DNA of 64,000 bases from Novosphingobium album (ex Liu et al. 2023) (GCF_029076845.1 NZ_JARESE010000019.1:62001-126000), one strand, 5' to 3'. Counted from the stretch's first letter, positions 17,957-27,363 are shown. Numbers and translations: made by a program. The notes: generated from the sequence alone by a model not told the origin.

Positions 17957-19002
17957 GAACGCTTGCGGTGCCCGAACTGACGATACGCGATTCGCTGCCT
18001 GACGGCTTTCTGGACTGCGCGCCGCGCGATCTGCACCGGCTGCTGCCCGAACCGACCCTGATCGAACTGCCCGGCCGACGGGCCGCGCCGCTGTTCGTCT
18101 CGATCCTGCTCCACGGCAACGAAACGTCGAGCCTGGCGGCGATCCAGCAATTGCTGCGCGCGCGTGCCGGCCATGCGCTGCCGCGCGCGCTGATGCTGCT
18201 GGTCGGCAATGTCAGCGCCGCGCGCGAAGGCCTGCGGCGGCTGGACGGCCAGCCGGACTACAACCGGATCTGGCCCGGCACCGTCGCGCACGCGGGCACG
18301 CCCGAGGCGGCGGTGATGGCGCAAGTCCACGCGCGCGTGCTGGCCCGCCAGCCTTTCGCCGCGATCGACCTGCACAACAACACCGGGCTCAATCCCTATT
18401 ACGCGGTGGTCTGCGGCCCCGATCCCCGCACGCTGCATCTGGCCGCGCTGTTCTCGCGCATCGCGGTGTGGTTTCGCGGCATTCCCGGCACGCAGACCGC
18501 CTCGTTCGCCGGCGCGATCCCGGCGATCACGGCCGAATGCGGCCAGCCCGGAGTGGCGGCGAACGCCACGGCGGCGGCGCGGCTGGTCGATGCCGCGCTC
18601 AGCCTTGCCGCCTTTCCCGATCACCCGCTGCGGCACGAGGATATCGACCTCTATCACACCATGGCGGTGGTGCGCGTGCGGCCGGACGTGGCGATCGGCG
18701 CCGCGGCGGACGCGGCTGGGCTGCGCTTCGATGCCGGGCTAGACCGCATGAACTTTCGCGAGATGCCCGCCGGCGCGCGCTTTGGCGAGACGGGCCATGC
18801 CATGCCGGTGGAGGTGGTGGACGAAGCCGGGCGCGATGTGGCCGGCAAGTTCTTCAGCACCCGGGGCGGCGTGCTGCGCCTGCGCCGCGATGCCATGCCG
18901 GCGATGCTGACTTGCGATGAACGCGTCATCCGCCAGGATTGCCTGTGCTACCTGATGGAGCGCGTGGGCGGCCACGACATGCCGCCGGGCGCGATCGCCT
19001 GA
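17944..19002 (+). CDS. M14-family aspartoacylase/succinylglutamate desuccinylase-like enzyme
   Basis: This 352-residue zinc hydrolase is of the succinylglutamate desuccinylase/aspartoacylase branch of M14. The zinc ligands are in LHGNETS (about residues 57-63) and IDLHNNTG, and the catalytic glutamate is in TAECGQPG. Such enzymes remove an acyl group from an amino acid. The start overlaps the preceding ligase gene by 13 bp, indicating translational coupling. Together they form a ligase-deacylase pair whose substrate is unclear. Confidence 0.8.
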   Translation: MAVVGTLAVPELTIRDSLPDGFLDCAPRDLHRLLPEPTLIELPGRRAAPLFVSILLHGNETSSLAAIQQLLRARAGHALPRALMLLVGNVSAAREGLRRLDGQPDYNRIWPGTVAHAGTPEAAVMAQVHARVLARQPFAAIDLHNNTGLNPYYAVVCGPDPRTLHLAALFSRIAVWFRGIPGTQTASFAGAIPAITAECGQPGVAANATAAARLVDAALSLAAFPDHPLRHEDIDLYHTMAVVRVRPDVAIGAAADAAGLRFDAGLDRMNFREMPAGARFGETGHAMPVEVVDEAGRDVAGKFFSTRGGVLRLRRDAMPAMLTCDERVIRQDCLCYLMERVGGHDMPPGAIA

Positions 19003-19007
19003 AGGCG

Positions 19008-19040
19008 CCGGCGCGGAAGGCGGATCGCCGCCCGCGCCGG
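19008..19040. terminator. Hairpin between convergent genes
   Basis: CCGGCGCGG (19008-19016) pairs with CCGCGCCGG (19032-19040), with an inner GGCG/CGCC pair. It sits between the M14 gene and the convergent aldehyde dehydrogenase. It lacks a T-run, so it is a possible bidirectional terminator. Confidence 0.45.
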
Positions 19041-19094
19041 GTTCGCCCTGATCCCATCGGCCAGGGCATCAGCCCCGGCCGGAGTCTGTTACGG

Positions 19095-20510
19095 TCAGCC
19101 CCAGCCGACGATGGCCTTGGTTTCCAGATACTCGTGGAAGCCCAGTTCGCCCCACTCGCGCCCGTTGCCCGAACGCTTGTAGCCGCCGAACGGGGCGTGG
19201 AAATCGAACCCGCCGTTGACCCAGATCGCGCCGGTGCGCATCTTGCGCGCCACCGCGCGGGCGGTTTCCAGATCGTTGCCGCTGACGTAGCCGCCCAGGC
19301 CGAAGGGGCTGTCGTTGGCGATCTCGACCGCATGGTCGAGATCGTCGTAGCCGATGATGACGAGCACCGGGCCGAAGATCTCCTCGCGCGCGATCACCAT
19401 CTGGTTGGTGCCGACGAACACCGTGGGCTTGACGTACCAGCCCTTGTCCAGCCCTTCGGGCCGGCCCAGGCCGCCCGCGATCAGTTCGGCGCCTTCCTCC
19501 AGGCCCTTCTCGATATAGTCCTGGATGATGTTGTACTGGCTCTTGGACACGACCGGGCCCATTGCGAAGTTGCCTTGCGGATCGCCCACGGTGACGCCGT
19601 TGGCGGCCTCGGCGGCGGCGGCCTTGACTTCGTCCATGCGCGCGGCGGGAACCAGCAGGCGCGATCCGGCCGAGCAGGTCTGGCCCGAATTGCCCATCAT
19701 GCCGGCGGTGGCACCCGCGACGTTGGCGGCCATGGCATCATCGTCGAGCACGATCCACGCGCTCTTGCCGCCCAGTTCCAGCCCGACGCGCTTGACCGTG
19801 TCGGCCGCGTCCTTCTGGATCTGCACGCCCACCGGCTCGGACCCGGTGAACGAGATCATGTCCACGTCCTCGTGCTTCGAAAGCGCCGCGCCGATCACGC
19901 TGCCCTGGCCCTGGATCATGTTGAACACGCCGGCGGGCACCCCGCTGGCGTGCAGGATCTCGGCCAGGATCTGGGCCGAATAGGGTGCCAGTTGCGGCGG
20001 CTTGAGGATCATCGTGCAGCCGGTGGCGAGCGCCGGGAAGATCTTCACGCAGGTCTGGTTCATCGGCCAGTTCCAGGGGGTGATCAGGCCGCACACGCCG
20101 ATCGGCTCACGCCGCAGCATGGTGACGCCGCGCTGTTCCTCGAACTTGAATTCCTTCAGCACTTCGATCGCGGTGCCCAGGTGCCCCTTGCCCAGCAGGG
20201 TGTGGAAGCCGCAGGCGAGCGAGCGCGGCGCGCCCATCTCTTCCATCACCGCTTCGCCCAGTTCCTGCTCGCGCTTCAGGTATTCCGCCTGGATCGTCTC
20301 GAGCAGGTCGAGCCGGTCCTTCACCGAGGTTTCCGAATAAGTCGCGAAAGCCTTGCGGGCGGCGGCGACGGCAAGGTCCACGTCATCGGGCGAGCCGAGC
20401 GAGATCGTGCCGGAGACTTCCTCGGTGGCCGGATTGATCACTTCGGCCGTCTTGGGCGTGACCGGATCGACCCACTGGCCGTCGATGTAGAACTTCAGAT
20501 ATTCGCGCAT
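19095..20510 (-). CDS. Aldehyde dehydrogenase (second copy)
   Basis: This 471-residue NAD(P)-dependent aldehyde dehydrogenase has the motifs PWNWPMNQ (cofactor pocket), LELGGKSA with the general-base glutamate, and NSGQTCSAG with nucleophile Cys279. It is clearly distinct in sequence from the enzyme at 13091-14569. It lies 109 bp downstream of a second ThDP-dependent enzyme on the same strand, repeating the decarboxylase plus dehydrogenase pairing of the first operon. An AGATGTTATG context precedes the ATG. It probably oxidises an aldehyde from the upstream enzyme; the substrate is unknown. Confidence 0.92.
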   Translation of the reverse strand: MREYLKFYIDGQWVDPVTPKTAEVINPATEEVSGTISLGSPDDVDLAVAAARKAFATYSETSVKDRLDLLETIQAEYLKREQELGEAVMEEMGAPRSLACGFHTLLGKGHLGTAIEVLKEFKFEEQRGVTMLRREPIGVCGLITPWNWPMNQTCVKIFPALATGCTMILKPPQLAPYSAQILAEILHASGVPAGVFNMIQGQGSVIGAALSKHEDVDMISFTGSEPVGVQIQKDAADTVKRVGLELGGKSAWIVLDDDAMAANVAGATAGMMGNSGQTCSAGSRLLVPAARMDEVKAAAAEAANGVTVGDPQGNFAMGPVVSKSQYNIIQDYIEKGLEEGAELIAGGLGRPEGLDKGWYVKPTVFVGTNQMVIAREEIFGPVLVIIGYDDLDHAVEIANDSPFGLGGYVSGNDLETARAVARKMRTGAIWVNGGFDFHAPFGGYKRSGNGREWGELGFHEYLETKAIVGWG

Positions 20511-20619
20511 AACATCTCCCGGGGATCGCGAACGGGGCGTTTGCGGCCCCGAACGTCACCGGCGCGCCGCCCTTCCGCAAGGGCGACGCGCCGTGAAAAC
20601 TGCGGCGTTGGTCGCCTTC

Positions 20620-22398
20620 TTACTGCGTGCCTTCGGCGTACCAGGTGCGGAATTCGGAGTAGTTGGGCATTTCCTCCGAGTTTGCCTTGGGATCGATCGG
20701 CACGTGGATCACGCCGACCTTGCCGCTGGCATAGGCGCGGGCGATGGCCGGGCCGATGTCGGCGGCCTTGCTGACGAATTCGCCATAGCAGCCGAAGCCT
20801 TCGGCGATCTTGTCGAAGCGAACCTTGTCGGACCAGTGCGTGCCGGTTTCCCTGGTCCCCTGGCCGAAGGTGCGCTTGTAGACGCCCACTTCGAGGCCCC
20901 ACTGGAAATCGACGCCGACGACGCAGACCAGCGGCAGGTTCTCGCGCACGGCCACTTCCAGCTCACCGATGTGGAACAGGAACGAGGAATCGCTGGTCAG
21001 CAACATGCCGGGGCGCGACTTGCCGGTCTGCGCCCGGTCGGCCAGCATCGCGCCGGTCGCATAAGGCAGGCCGGTGCCGATGTGGCCGTAGTTCTGGTTC
21101 CAGATCACGTCCTTGGGCTTGCACTGCGAATAGGTCCACTGGAAGATCACCGTGGCGCCGCCGTCGCGGATCATGATGCCGTCCTTGGGGAAGGCCTTGG
21201 TCGCTTCGGTGACGAACTGGCTGGTGTGCATCAGGCTTTCGCTGCCGTCGGGCTTGCCGGCGGCTTCCTCGGCCAGTTCGACGAGCTGCTGCGCGTCGCG
21301 CTGGATATAGGCCGAAAGCTCCTCGGACGGCTTGCGGCCGCCCAGTTCCTTCAGCGCCCGCGAAAGCTGCGGCACCACTGCGCGCACGTCACCGACCAGC
21401 GGCACGTCGATCGGGCGGTTGACGCCGATCGCGGTGGGGTCCTGCTGGACGTAGATCCACTTGCGGTTGGCCTCGTTGTCCACCCAGTGGCGCCAGCGGC
21501 CATAGTGCGAAGGCTCGCCCAGCTCGGTCGCCAGCGCGACGCAGCAGTCGCTCTCCACCACCGCGTCGATCGAGACTTCCGAGAAGCCATAGGGGAAGGT
21601 GCGGTCTTCCAGCCCTTCGATGAAGCTGGTGCCGCCCGAGGTCTGGATCACCGGGCACTGCATCAGGTCGGCCAGTTCCTTGACCGCCGCGCCCGATTTC
21701 GAGGTGTGCACGCCGTGGCCGACCAGCAGCACCGGCTTCTTGGCTTCGGCGATGATCTTGGCCGCTTCGGCGATGCGATCGCCGTCGGCGCCCTGCATGG
21801 TAAGGCGATAGCGGCTGGGCGGCAGGATCGGCGTGTTGGGCACTTCCTCCAGGATCACGTGCGCCGGATATTCGATATAGGCCGGCCCGGGCGTGCCCGA
21901 CATGCAGACGCGGATCGCCTCGCGCACGATCTCGTCCACCTGGTCGGCATATTCGATCGAGCTGGAGAACTTGACCGAATCCTCGATCATCGGCTCCTGC
22001 CGCACGAACTGGATGCGGCCGCGGCGCACGCGGCGCTCGGTGATGCGGGCGCGCTGGCCGCCGATGAAGATGACCGGGTCGTTCTCCACCTTGGCGCACT
22101 GGATCGCGGGCATCGCGTTGGCCATGCCGGGCCCGAGCGTGGCGATGCAGACCGAAGGCTTGCCGGTGATGCGCGCCGCGGCGGCGGCCATGTGGCCGGT
22201 CGCGGCCTCGTGGTGCGAGGAAACGACGGTCCAGCCGCGCGTCTCGGCTTCGAGGAACAAGTGAACGAAATTGGGATCGGGAATGCCGAACAGCGTCTTG
22301 ATTCCCTCGGCCTCGAACAGGTCGAGCATACGCTTGTATACAGGTATGCCCGCGCTTGCCGCCTGTTTGGTTTCCGCCTGAGGCTGGTCATCGTACAT
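20620..22398 (-). CDS. ThDP-dependent enzyme with atypical cofactor motif
   Basis: This 592-residue acetolactate-synthase-like protein has the catalytic glutamate retained (SSHHEAATG, Glu64) and the middle domain GTPGPAYIEYP. The canonical GDG...NN motif is altered: the C-terminal domain reads TSDSSFLF and, about 25 residues later, VVGVDFQWG. The Asp is kept but the Asn pair is replaced. ATG 22398 is preceded by AGGAAAGG. It is followed by an aldehyde dehydrogenase and preceded on the same strand by a class III CoA-transferase, an arrangement reminiscent of CoA-thioester decarboxylase systems such as formyl-CoA transferase with oxalyl-CoA decarboxylase. The reaction is uncertain. Confidence 0.82.
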   Translation of the reverse strand: MYDDQPQAETKQAASAGIPVYKRMLDLFEAEGIKTLFGIPDPNFVHLFLEAETRGWTVVSSHHEAATGHMAAAAARITGKPSVCIATLGPGMANAMPAIQCAKVENDPVIFIGGQRARITERRVRRGRIQFVRQEPMIEDSVKFSSSIEYADQVDEIVREAIRVCMSGTPGPAYIEYPAHVILEEVPNTPILPPSRYRLTMQGADGDRIAEAAKIIAEAKKPVLLVGHGVHTSKSGAAVKELADLMQCPVIQTSGGTSFIEGLEDRTFPYGFSEVSIDAVVESDCCVALATELGEPSHYGRWRHWVDNEANRKWIYVQQDPTAIGVNRPIDVPLVGDVRAVVPQLSRALKELGGRKPSEELSAYIQRDAQQLVELAEEAAGKPDGSESLMHTSQFVTEATKAFPKDGIMIRDGGATVIFQWTYSQCKPKDVIWNQNYGHIGTGLPYATGAMLADRAQTGKSRPGMLLTSDSSFLFHIGELEVAVRENLPLVCVVGVDFQWGLEVGVYKRTFGQGTRETGTHWSDKVRFDKIAEGFGCYGEFVSKAADIGPAIARAYASGKVGVIHVPIDPKANSEEMPNYSEFRTWYAEGTQ

Positions 22399-22612
22399 CG
22401 TGTTGCCTTTCCTGATCTCGGTCCTGTAGGTCTGGTTCAAATTCTCAAGGGAGGTCAATTGGTTGGCTGAAAAGCGCGGATTGCGTTGCGGCGTTGGCCG
22501 CGTCCGCTCCATCCCGATCGCGCGTTCTGGCTGGCCACCCTCCCAAGGTTCGACTTGGATTCGCTGTTAGCCCAAGTGGATGGGGCCTGCCAGTTCAAAT
22601 CAACAGCACTGT

Positions 22613-23833
22613 CTACTTCGTCGCGGCCCGCGCTCCGGCCATCGCCGGGGCGTCATCGGTCAGCCCCGCCAGCACCGCCTCGGTATCCGCGCCCAGCAAC
22701 GGCGCGGGGCCGGCGACATGGCCCGGAGTGGCGGAAAACCACGTCGGCACGCCCGGGAAAGTGACCGGGCCCTGATCGCTGTCGACCGTTTCGAAAAAGC
22801 CGATCGTGGCCAGGTGCTCGTTCGCGAAAAGTTCGTCGGTGGTGCGCAGGCGCGCGCAGGGGATGTGCAGTTCGCCCAGCAGCGCGATCCATTCGTCGGT
22901 CGTGCGTTCCAGGAAGGTCTCGCCCAGCAGGCCATAGACCCGGCCGATCTGCCGGGCGCGCTTTTCCAGGCTGTCGAACTCGGCGCTGGCCCATGCTGGC
23001 CGCACCGCGTCGATGAAGGCGGCCCAGTGCTTGTCGTTATAGACCAGCGCGGCGACATAGCCGTCCCTGGTCCGGTAGGGCCGCCGGTTCTTCTCGACCG
23101 CGCGGTGGTAATGCGCCGGGGTGGTGGGCGGATCGAACATCGCGCCGTTGGCGTGCTCCACCAGCATGAACGAGGTCATCGCCTCGAACATCGTCACTTC
23201 CACTTCCTGGCCTTCGCCCTTGCCGCGCCCGCCCGTGCGCTCGCGGTGGAACAGCGCCATCATCGTGGCGTAAAGCGCGTGCAGGCCCGCCACCTTGTCG
23301 GCCATGATCGTGGCGACGAAGCCGGGCTCGCCGTTCATCAGGCCCTGCACATAGGGAATGCCGCATTCGGCCTGGATGGTATCGTCATAGGCCGGCTTGT
23401 CCGCCTCGGGCCCGCGCCGCGAATAGCCGTAGCAATTGGTGTAGATGATGTCCGGGCGGATCGCGCGCACCGCCGGGTAATCGAAGCCCAGCTTGGCGAT
23501 CGCGCTGCCGCGCATCGAATGGATGAACACGTCGGCGGTGGCGATCAGCCTTTCGAGCGCGGCCTTGTCCGCTTCCTGCCGCAAGTCGAGCATCACGCTC
23601 TTCTTGCCCCGGTTCACGTTGACATAGATGCCGCCCATGCCCGGCACCGGGCCCGTGGTGATCCAGCGGGTGTTGTCGCCGGCGGGCGGCTCGATCTTGA
23701 TCACTTCGGCGCCCATGTCGGCCATGATCTGCGTGGCGTAAGGCCCGAAGACCACGCTGGTCAGGTCGATCACCCTGATGCCCGCGAGCGGTCCGGTCGG
23801 CCGGGCGGCGTCTTCCCGGGCAGTTTCTTCCAT
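22613..23833 (-). CDS. Class III CoA-transferase (CaiB/BaiF family)
   Basis: This 406-residue CoA-transferase has the family's N-terminal GIRVIDLTSVVFGPYATQIM block and IEPPAGDNTR, and the probable catalytic Asp150 in AYDDTIQAECG. The family moves CoA between carboxylic acids without ATP and acts in carnitine, oxalate and aromatic-acid metabolism. It is divergent from the acyl-CoA dehydrogenase gene across 162 bp, so activation and dehydrogenation of the same acid is plausible. There are about 210 bp between it and the downstream ThDP gene. Confidence 0.9.
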   Translation of the reverse strand: MEETAREDAARPTGPLAGIRVIDLTSVVFGPYATQIMADMGAEVIKIEPPAGDNTRWITTGPVPGMGGIYVNVNRGKKSVMLDLRQEADKAALERLIATADVFIHSMRGSAIAKLGFDYPAVRAIRPDIIYTNCYGYSRRGPEADKPAYDDTIQAECGIPYVQGLMNGEPGFVATIMADKVAGLHALYATMMALFHRERTGGRGKGEGQEVEVTMFEAMTSFMLVEHANGAMFDPPTTPAHYHRAVEKNRRPYRTRDGYVAALVYNDKHWAAFIDAVRPAWASAEFDSLEKRARQIGRVYGLLGETFLERTTDEWIALLGELHIPCARLRTTDELFANEHLATIGFFETVDSDQGPVTFPGVPTWFSATPGHVAGPAPLLGADTEAVLAGLTDDAPAMAGARAATK

Positions 23834-23995
23834 CGCATCCTCCGCGTCGATCCTGGCCTGCTAGCCGAGGCCATCAGTCTCGTCTATTCGTATTTCGGTT
23901 CATTGGGCGAATATCGGGACATTGGCCAGTTGTCTTGGCCCGACCGCGCTGCTACCGCGCCCGCCGGACAGGATTGCGCCGGAAAGGTCGGGCCC

Positions 23996-25162
23996 ATGGA
24001 TTTCTCCTTCACCGAAGACCAGCAGAACATCCGCGAGGCAGTGCTCAGGCACTGTTCGCAGTTCCCCGACGAATACTGGCTGGAGCATGATCGTTCGGGC
24101 GAATTTCCCACCGATTTCCACATGGCGATGGCCGAGGCCGGCTGGCTGGGCGTCGCCATGCCCGAATCGGTGGGCGGCTCGGGGCTCGGCATCACCGAGG
24201 CGGCGGTGATGATGCAGGCCGTGGCCGAAAGCGGTGGCGGCATGACGGCGGCCTCGGCGATCCACGGGCCCGTCTTCGGGCTGGAGCCGGTGATCCTGTT
24301 CGGCACCGAAGAGCAGCAGCAGCGCATGATCCCGCCGATCCTTTCGGGCGCGGAAAAGATGTGCTTCGCCGTGACCGAGCCCAATACCGGGCTCGACACC
24401 ACCAGCCTCAAGACCCGGGCCGAAAAGGTCGCGGGCGGCTACCGCGTCAACGGCGAGAAGATCTGGATCACCAATGCCCATGTCGCCGATCGCATGTTGC
24501 TGATCGCGCGCACCACCCCGCTCGAGGAGGTCAAGCGCAAGACCGAGGGGCTGACCCTGTTCTATACCCGGCTTGATCGTGAGCATATCGAGCACCGGCT
24601 GATCCCCAAGATGGGCCGCCACGCGGTGGGATCGAACATGCTGTTCATCACCGACCTGTTCATTCCCGAGGAAGACCGCATCGGCGCCGAAGGGCAGGGC
24701 TTCAGGATCCTGCTGCAAGGGCTCAATCCCGAGCGCGTGCTGCTCGGTGCCGAAGCGACCGGCCTTGGCCGCGTGGCGATCCAGAAGGCATCGCGCTATG
24801 CGCGCGAGCGCGTGGTGTTCGGCCGGCCGATCGGCCAGAACCAGGGCATCCAGCACCCGCTGGCCAAGGCGTGGATGCAGGTGGAGGCGGCCAGCCTGAT
24901 GGTGTTCAAGGCTGCCACCCTGTTCGACAAGGGCGAGGATTGCGGCACCGAGGCCAATGCCGCCAAGTACCTGGCCGCCGAGGCCGGCTATGAGGCGTGC
25001 CAGACCGCGGTCATGTCGATGGGCGGCATGGGCTATGCGCAGGAATACCATGTCGAGCGCTATCTGCGCGAAGTGCTGATCCCGCGCATCGCCCCGGTCA
25101 GCCCGCACCAGATCATGAACTACATCGCCGAGCGCGTGCTTGAGTTGCCGAAGTCCTACTGA
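23996..25162 (+). CDS. Acyl-CoA dehydrogenase
   Basis: This 388-residue flavoprotein has the three-domain acyl-CoA dehydrogenase architecture. Visible motifs are CFAVTEPNTGLDTTSLKT (FAD/substrate region, about residues 122-140), GEKIWITNA, and the C-terminal helix GGMGYAQEYHVERYLREV with a probable catalytic glutamate. ATG 23996 gives the standard MDFSFTEDQQ opening. It heads a four-gene plus-strand run with a CitE-like lyase, a CoA-transferase-family protein and an enoyl-CoA hydratase. It likely introduces a 2,3-double bond in a CoA-thioester; chain specificity is unknown. Confidence 0.93.
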   Translation: MDFSFTEDQQNIREAVLRHCSQFPDEYWLEHDRSGEFPTDFHMAMAEAGWLGVAMPESVGGSGLGITEAAVMMQAVAESGGGMTAASAIHGPVFGLEPVILFGTEEQQQRMIPPILSGAEKMCFAVTEPNTGLDTTSLKTRAEKVAGGYRVNGEKIWITNAHVADRMLLIARTTPLEEVKRKTEGLTLFYTRLDREHIEHRLIPKMGRHAVGSNMLFITDLFIPEEDRIGAEGQGFRILLQGLNPERVLLGAEATGLGRVAIQKASRYARERVVFGRPIGQNQGIQHPLAKAWMQVEAASLMVFKAATLFDKGEDCGTEANAAKYLAAEAGYEACQTAVMSMGGMGYAQEYHVERYLREVLIPRIAPVSPHQIMNYIAERVLELPKSY

Positions 25163-25202
25163 CAAAGGCAACGCCAAGCTCACCGTGACGAGAGGATAGT
25201 CC

Positions 25203-26093
25203 ATGCCCGTTACCCACGAACCGATTTCCGCCCGTTCCTGGCTGTTCGCGCCGGGCGACAGCGAGAAGAAGATGACCAAGGCGATGGATGGGCCGGCCGA
25301 CATCGTCCTGATCGACCTGGAAGACGCGGTCGCGCCCGACAACAAGGCCCATGCCCGGCCGATGGTGCACGATTTCATCAAGGCCCATCCCGAGCAACGC
25401 CAGCGCCTGTGGGTGCGGATCAATCCGTTCGACGGCCCGCATACCCTGGCCGATCTGGCCGCGATCATGCCGGCCCGGCCCGGCGGGATCATGCTGCCCA
25501 AGGTCTATGGCCGCGCCGATGTCGAAAAGCTCGACCACTGCCTGTCCGCGCTCGAAGTCGCCCACGGGATCGAGGAAGGCTCCACCCCGGTGATCGTGCT
25601 CATCACCGAGACGGCCGAGGCGATGTTCCACACCGGCGACTACAAGGGCGCGCCGCGCGTCGTCGCGCTGACCTGGGGCGCGGAAGACCTGGCCGATTCG
25701 ATCGGCGCCAGTTCGAACAGGAATGCGGACGGTTCCTATTCCTTCACCTATGAACTCGCCCGCAGCCTGACCGTGCTGGGCGCGGCCGCCGCCGGCGTGA
25801 CCGCGATCGAGACGATCTCGGCCGATTTCAAAGATCTGGAAGCGCTGCGCCTGCGGGCCGAGCGTGTCCGGCGCGATGGCTATCGCGGGATGCTGGCGAT
25901 CCACCCTGCGCAGATCGACGTGATCAACGCGGCCTTCACGCCGACCGACGCGGAAATCGCCGAGGCGCAGGAGATCGTCGATCTCTTCGCCGCCAACCCC
26001 GGCGTCGGCGCGATCGGCTGGAAGGGCGGAATGCTTGACCGGCCCTATCTCGCCCGGGCCGAGCGGCTGCTGCGCCAGGCCGGCAAGCCGTGA
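25203..26093 (+). CDS. CitE-like HpcH/HpaI aldolase (CoA-thioester lyase type)
   Basis: This 296-residue TIM-barrel lyase is of the citrate lyase beta/malyl-CoA lyase group. It shows IVLIDLEDAVAPDNKAHAR (metal/substrate loop, about residues 34-52), LPKVYGRADVEKL, LITETAEAMF with the metal-binding glutamate, and MLAIHPAQIDVINAAF near the C-terminus. Family members cleave or form 3-hydroxy-acyl-CoA compounds such as malyl-CoA or citramalyl-CoA. It overlaps the next gene by 4 bp as GTGA. In this cassette it probably performs the carbon-carbon cleavage step. Confidence 0.87.
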   Translation: MPVTHEPISARSWLFAPGDSEKKMTKAMDGPADIVLIDLEDAVAPDNKAHARPMVHDFIKAHPEQRQRLWVRINPFDGPHTLADLAAIMPARPGGIMLPKVYGRADVEKLDHCLSALEVAHGIEEGSTPVIVLITETAEAMFHTGDYKGAPRVVALTWGAEDLADSIGASSNRNADGSYSFTYELARSLTVLGAAAAGVTAIETISADFKDLEALRLRAERVRRDGYRGMLAIHPAQIDVINAAFTPTDAEIAEAQEIVDLFAANPGVGAIGWKGGMLDRPYLARAERLLRQAGKP

Positions 26094-27361
26094 CGATCCG
26101 GGTCGCCGCGGCCGATCTGGACCTTGGCGGGTTCCTGCGCGCCGGAGACCGCGTGGTCTTCGGCCAGGCCTGCGGCGAGCCGACCACGCTGGTCGAGGCG
26201 CTGATCGCGCAAGGGGCCGGCATCGGCGGGCTGGGCGCGTTCATCGCCACCAGCTTTTCCGGGCTGTTCACGCCCGAGACCGCCAGTGCCTTTCGCCTCT
26301 CGTCGATGGGCGCGATCGGCGCGCTGCGGGCCATGACCAGGGAGCAGGCGCTGGACGTGATCCCGGTCCACGTCAGCCAGGTCGGCCCGCTGATCGCCAC
26401 CGGGGTGATCGGCTGCGAGGTGGCGATGATCCAGGTCAGCCCGGCCGACGCGCAGGGCAACCATTCCTGCGGCCTGATCAGCGATTATGTGCGCGCCGCC
26501 GTAAACCGGGCGCGCGTGGTGATCGCCGAAGTCAACGAACAGGTACCCTATGTGCCGGGCGAGACGATCCCGGCATCGGCGATCGACGTCGCGGTCACGG
26601 TCAGCCGCGCGCCGGTGGAAGTGGCGCCCGCGAAAATCGGCGAGACTGATGAGGCCATCGCGCGGCACTGCGCGGCCTATATCGGCGACGGCTCGGTGAT
26701 CCAGACCGGGGTGGGCGCGGTGCCCGACGCGATCCTGCGCCTGCTGCACGATCGCAAGGACCTGGGCGTCCATTCCGGGATGCTGGGCGACGGCCTGGTC
26801 GATCTGGCCGAAGCCGGCGTGCTGACCAACGCGCGCAAGGAGATCGACGCCGGCATTTCGATCAACGGCGCGCTGATCGGCACGCGCCGGCTCTATGACT
26901 GGGCGGCGAACAACCCGGCGATCCGCATGACGCCGACGAGCTATACGCACGATGCGGCCGTGCTTGGCCGGCTGTCGCGGTTGGTCACGATCAATTCGGC
27001 ACTGGAAGTGGACCTGACCGGGCAAGTCAATGCCGAGCAATCGGGCGCGGCCTATCTCGGCGGCACCGGCGGGCAGGTCGATTTCGTCCGCGCCGGCGCG
27101 CGCTCGCCGGGCGGCGCCTCGCTGATGGTGCTCGCCTCGACCGCGAAAGGCGGGACGATCAGCAAGATCGTGCCCGCGCTGTCGGGCCCTGTCACCACCG
27201 CGCGCAGCGAAGTGGACGTGGTCGTCACCGAATATGGCGCGGCCGAACTCAAGGGCCGCTCGCTGGCCGAGCGCGCGCGCCGGCTGGTCGCGGTGGCACA
27301 CCCGGATTTCCGCGCGGAACTGGACCGCGCCGCGCACGCGATTGCCAAGAGGGGATTCTGA
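26090..27361 (+). CDS. Acetyl-CoA hydrolase/4-hydroxybutyrate CoA-transferase family protein lacking the usual Glu
   Basis: This 423-residue protein belongs to the acetyl-CoA hydrolase/4-hydroxybutyrate CoA-transferase family, recognised by QTGVGAVPDAILRLL and DLAEAGVLTNARKEID, with a GGTGGQVDFVRGA-like C-terminal block (YLGGTGGQVDFVRAGA). At the position of the conserved HTEM glutamate, which forms the CoA-thioester intermediate in 4-hydroxybutyrate CoA-transferase, this protein has VHSGM with Gly230. It starts with GTG overlapping the upstream stop. It may be a divergent transferase, a hydrolase, or a protein with another role. Confidence 0.85.
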   Translation: MTIRVAAADLDLGGFLRAGDRVVFGQACGEPTTLVEALIAQGAGIGGLGAFIATSFSGLFTPETASAFRLSSMGAIGALRAMTREQALDVIPVHVSQVGPLIATGVIGCEVAMIQVSPADAQGNHSCGLISDYVRAAVNRARVVIAEVNEQVPYVPGETIPASAIDVAVTVSRAPVEVAPAKIGETDEAIARHCAAYIGDGSVIQTGVGAVPDAILRLLHDRKDLGVHSGMLGDGLVDLAEAGVLTNARKEIDAGISINGALIGTRRLYDWAANNPAIRMTPTSYTHDAAVLGRLSRLVTINSALEVDLTGQVNAEQSGAAYLGGTGGQVDFVRAGARSPGGASLMVLASTAKGGTISKIVPALSGPVTTARSEVDVVVTEYGAAELKGRSLAERARRLVAVAHPDFRAELDRAAHAIAKRGF

Positions 27362-27363
27362 CG

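Noticed and set aside
26090..27361. Assignment as a normal 4-hydroxybutyrate CoA-transferase
   Set aside because: The expected catalytic Glu is Gly230, so a precise activity is not claimed.
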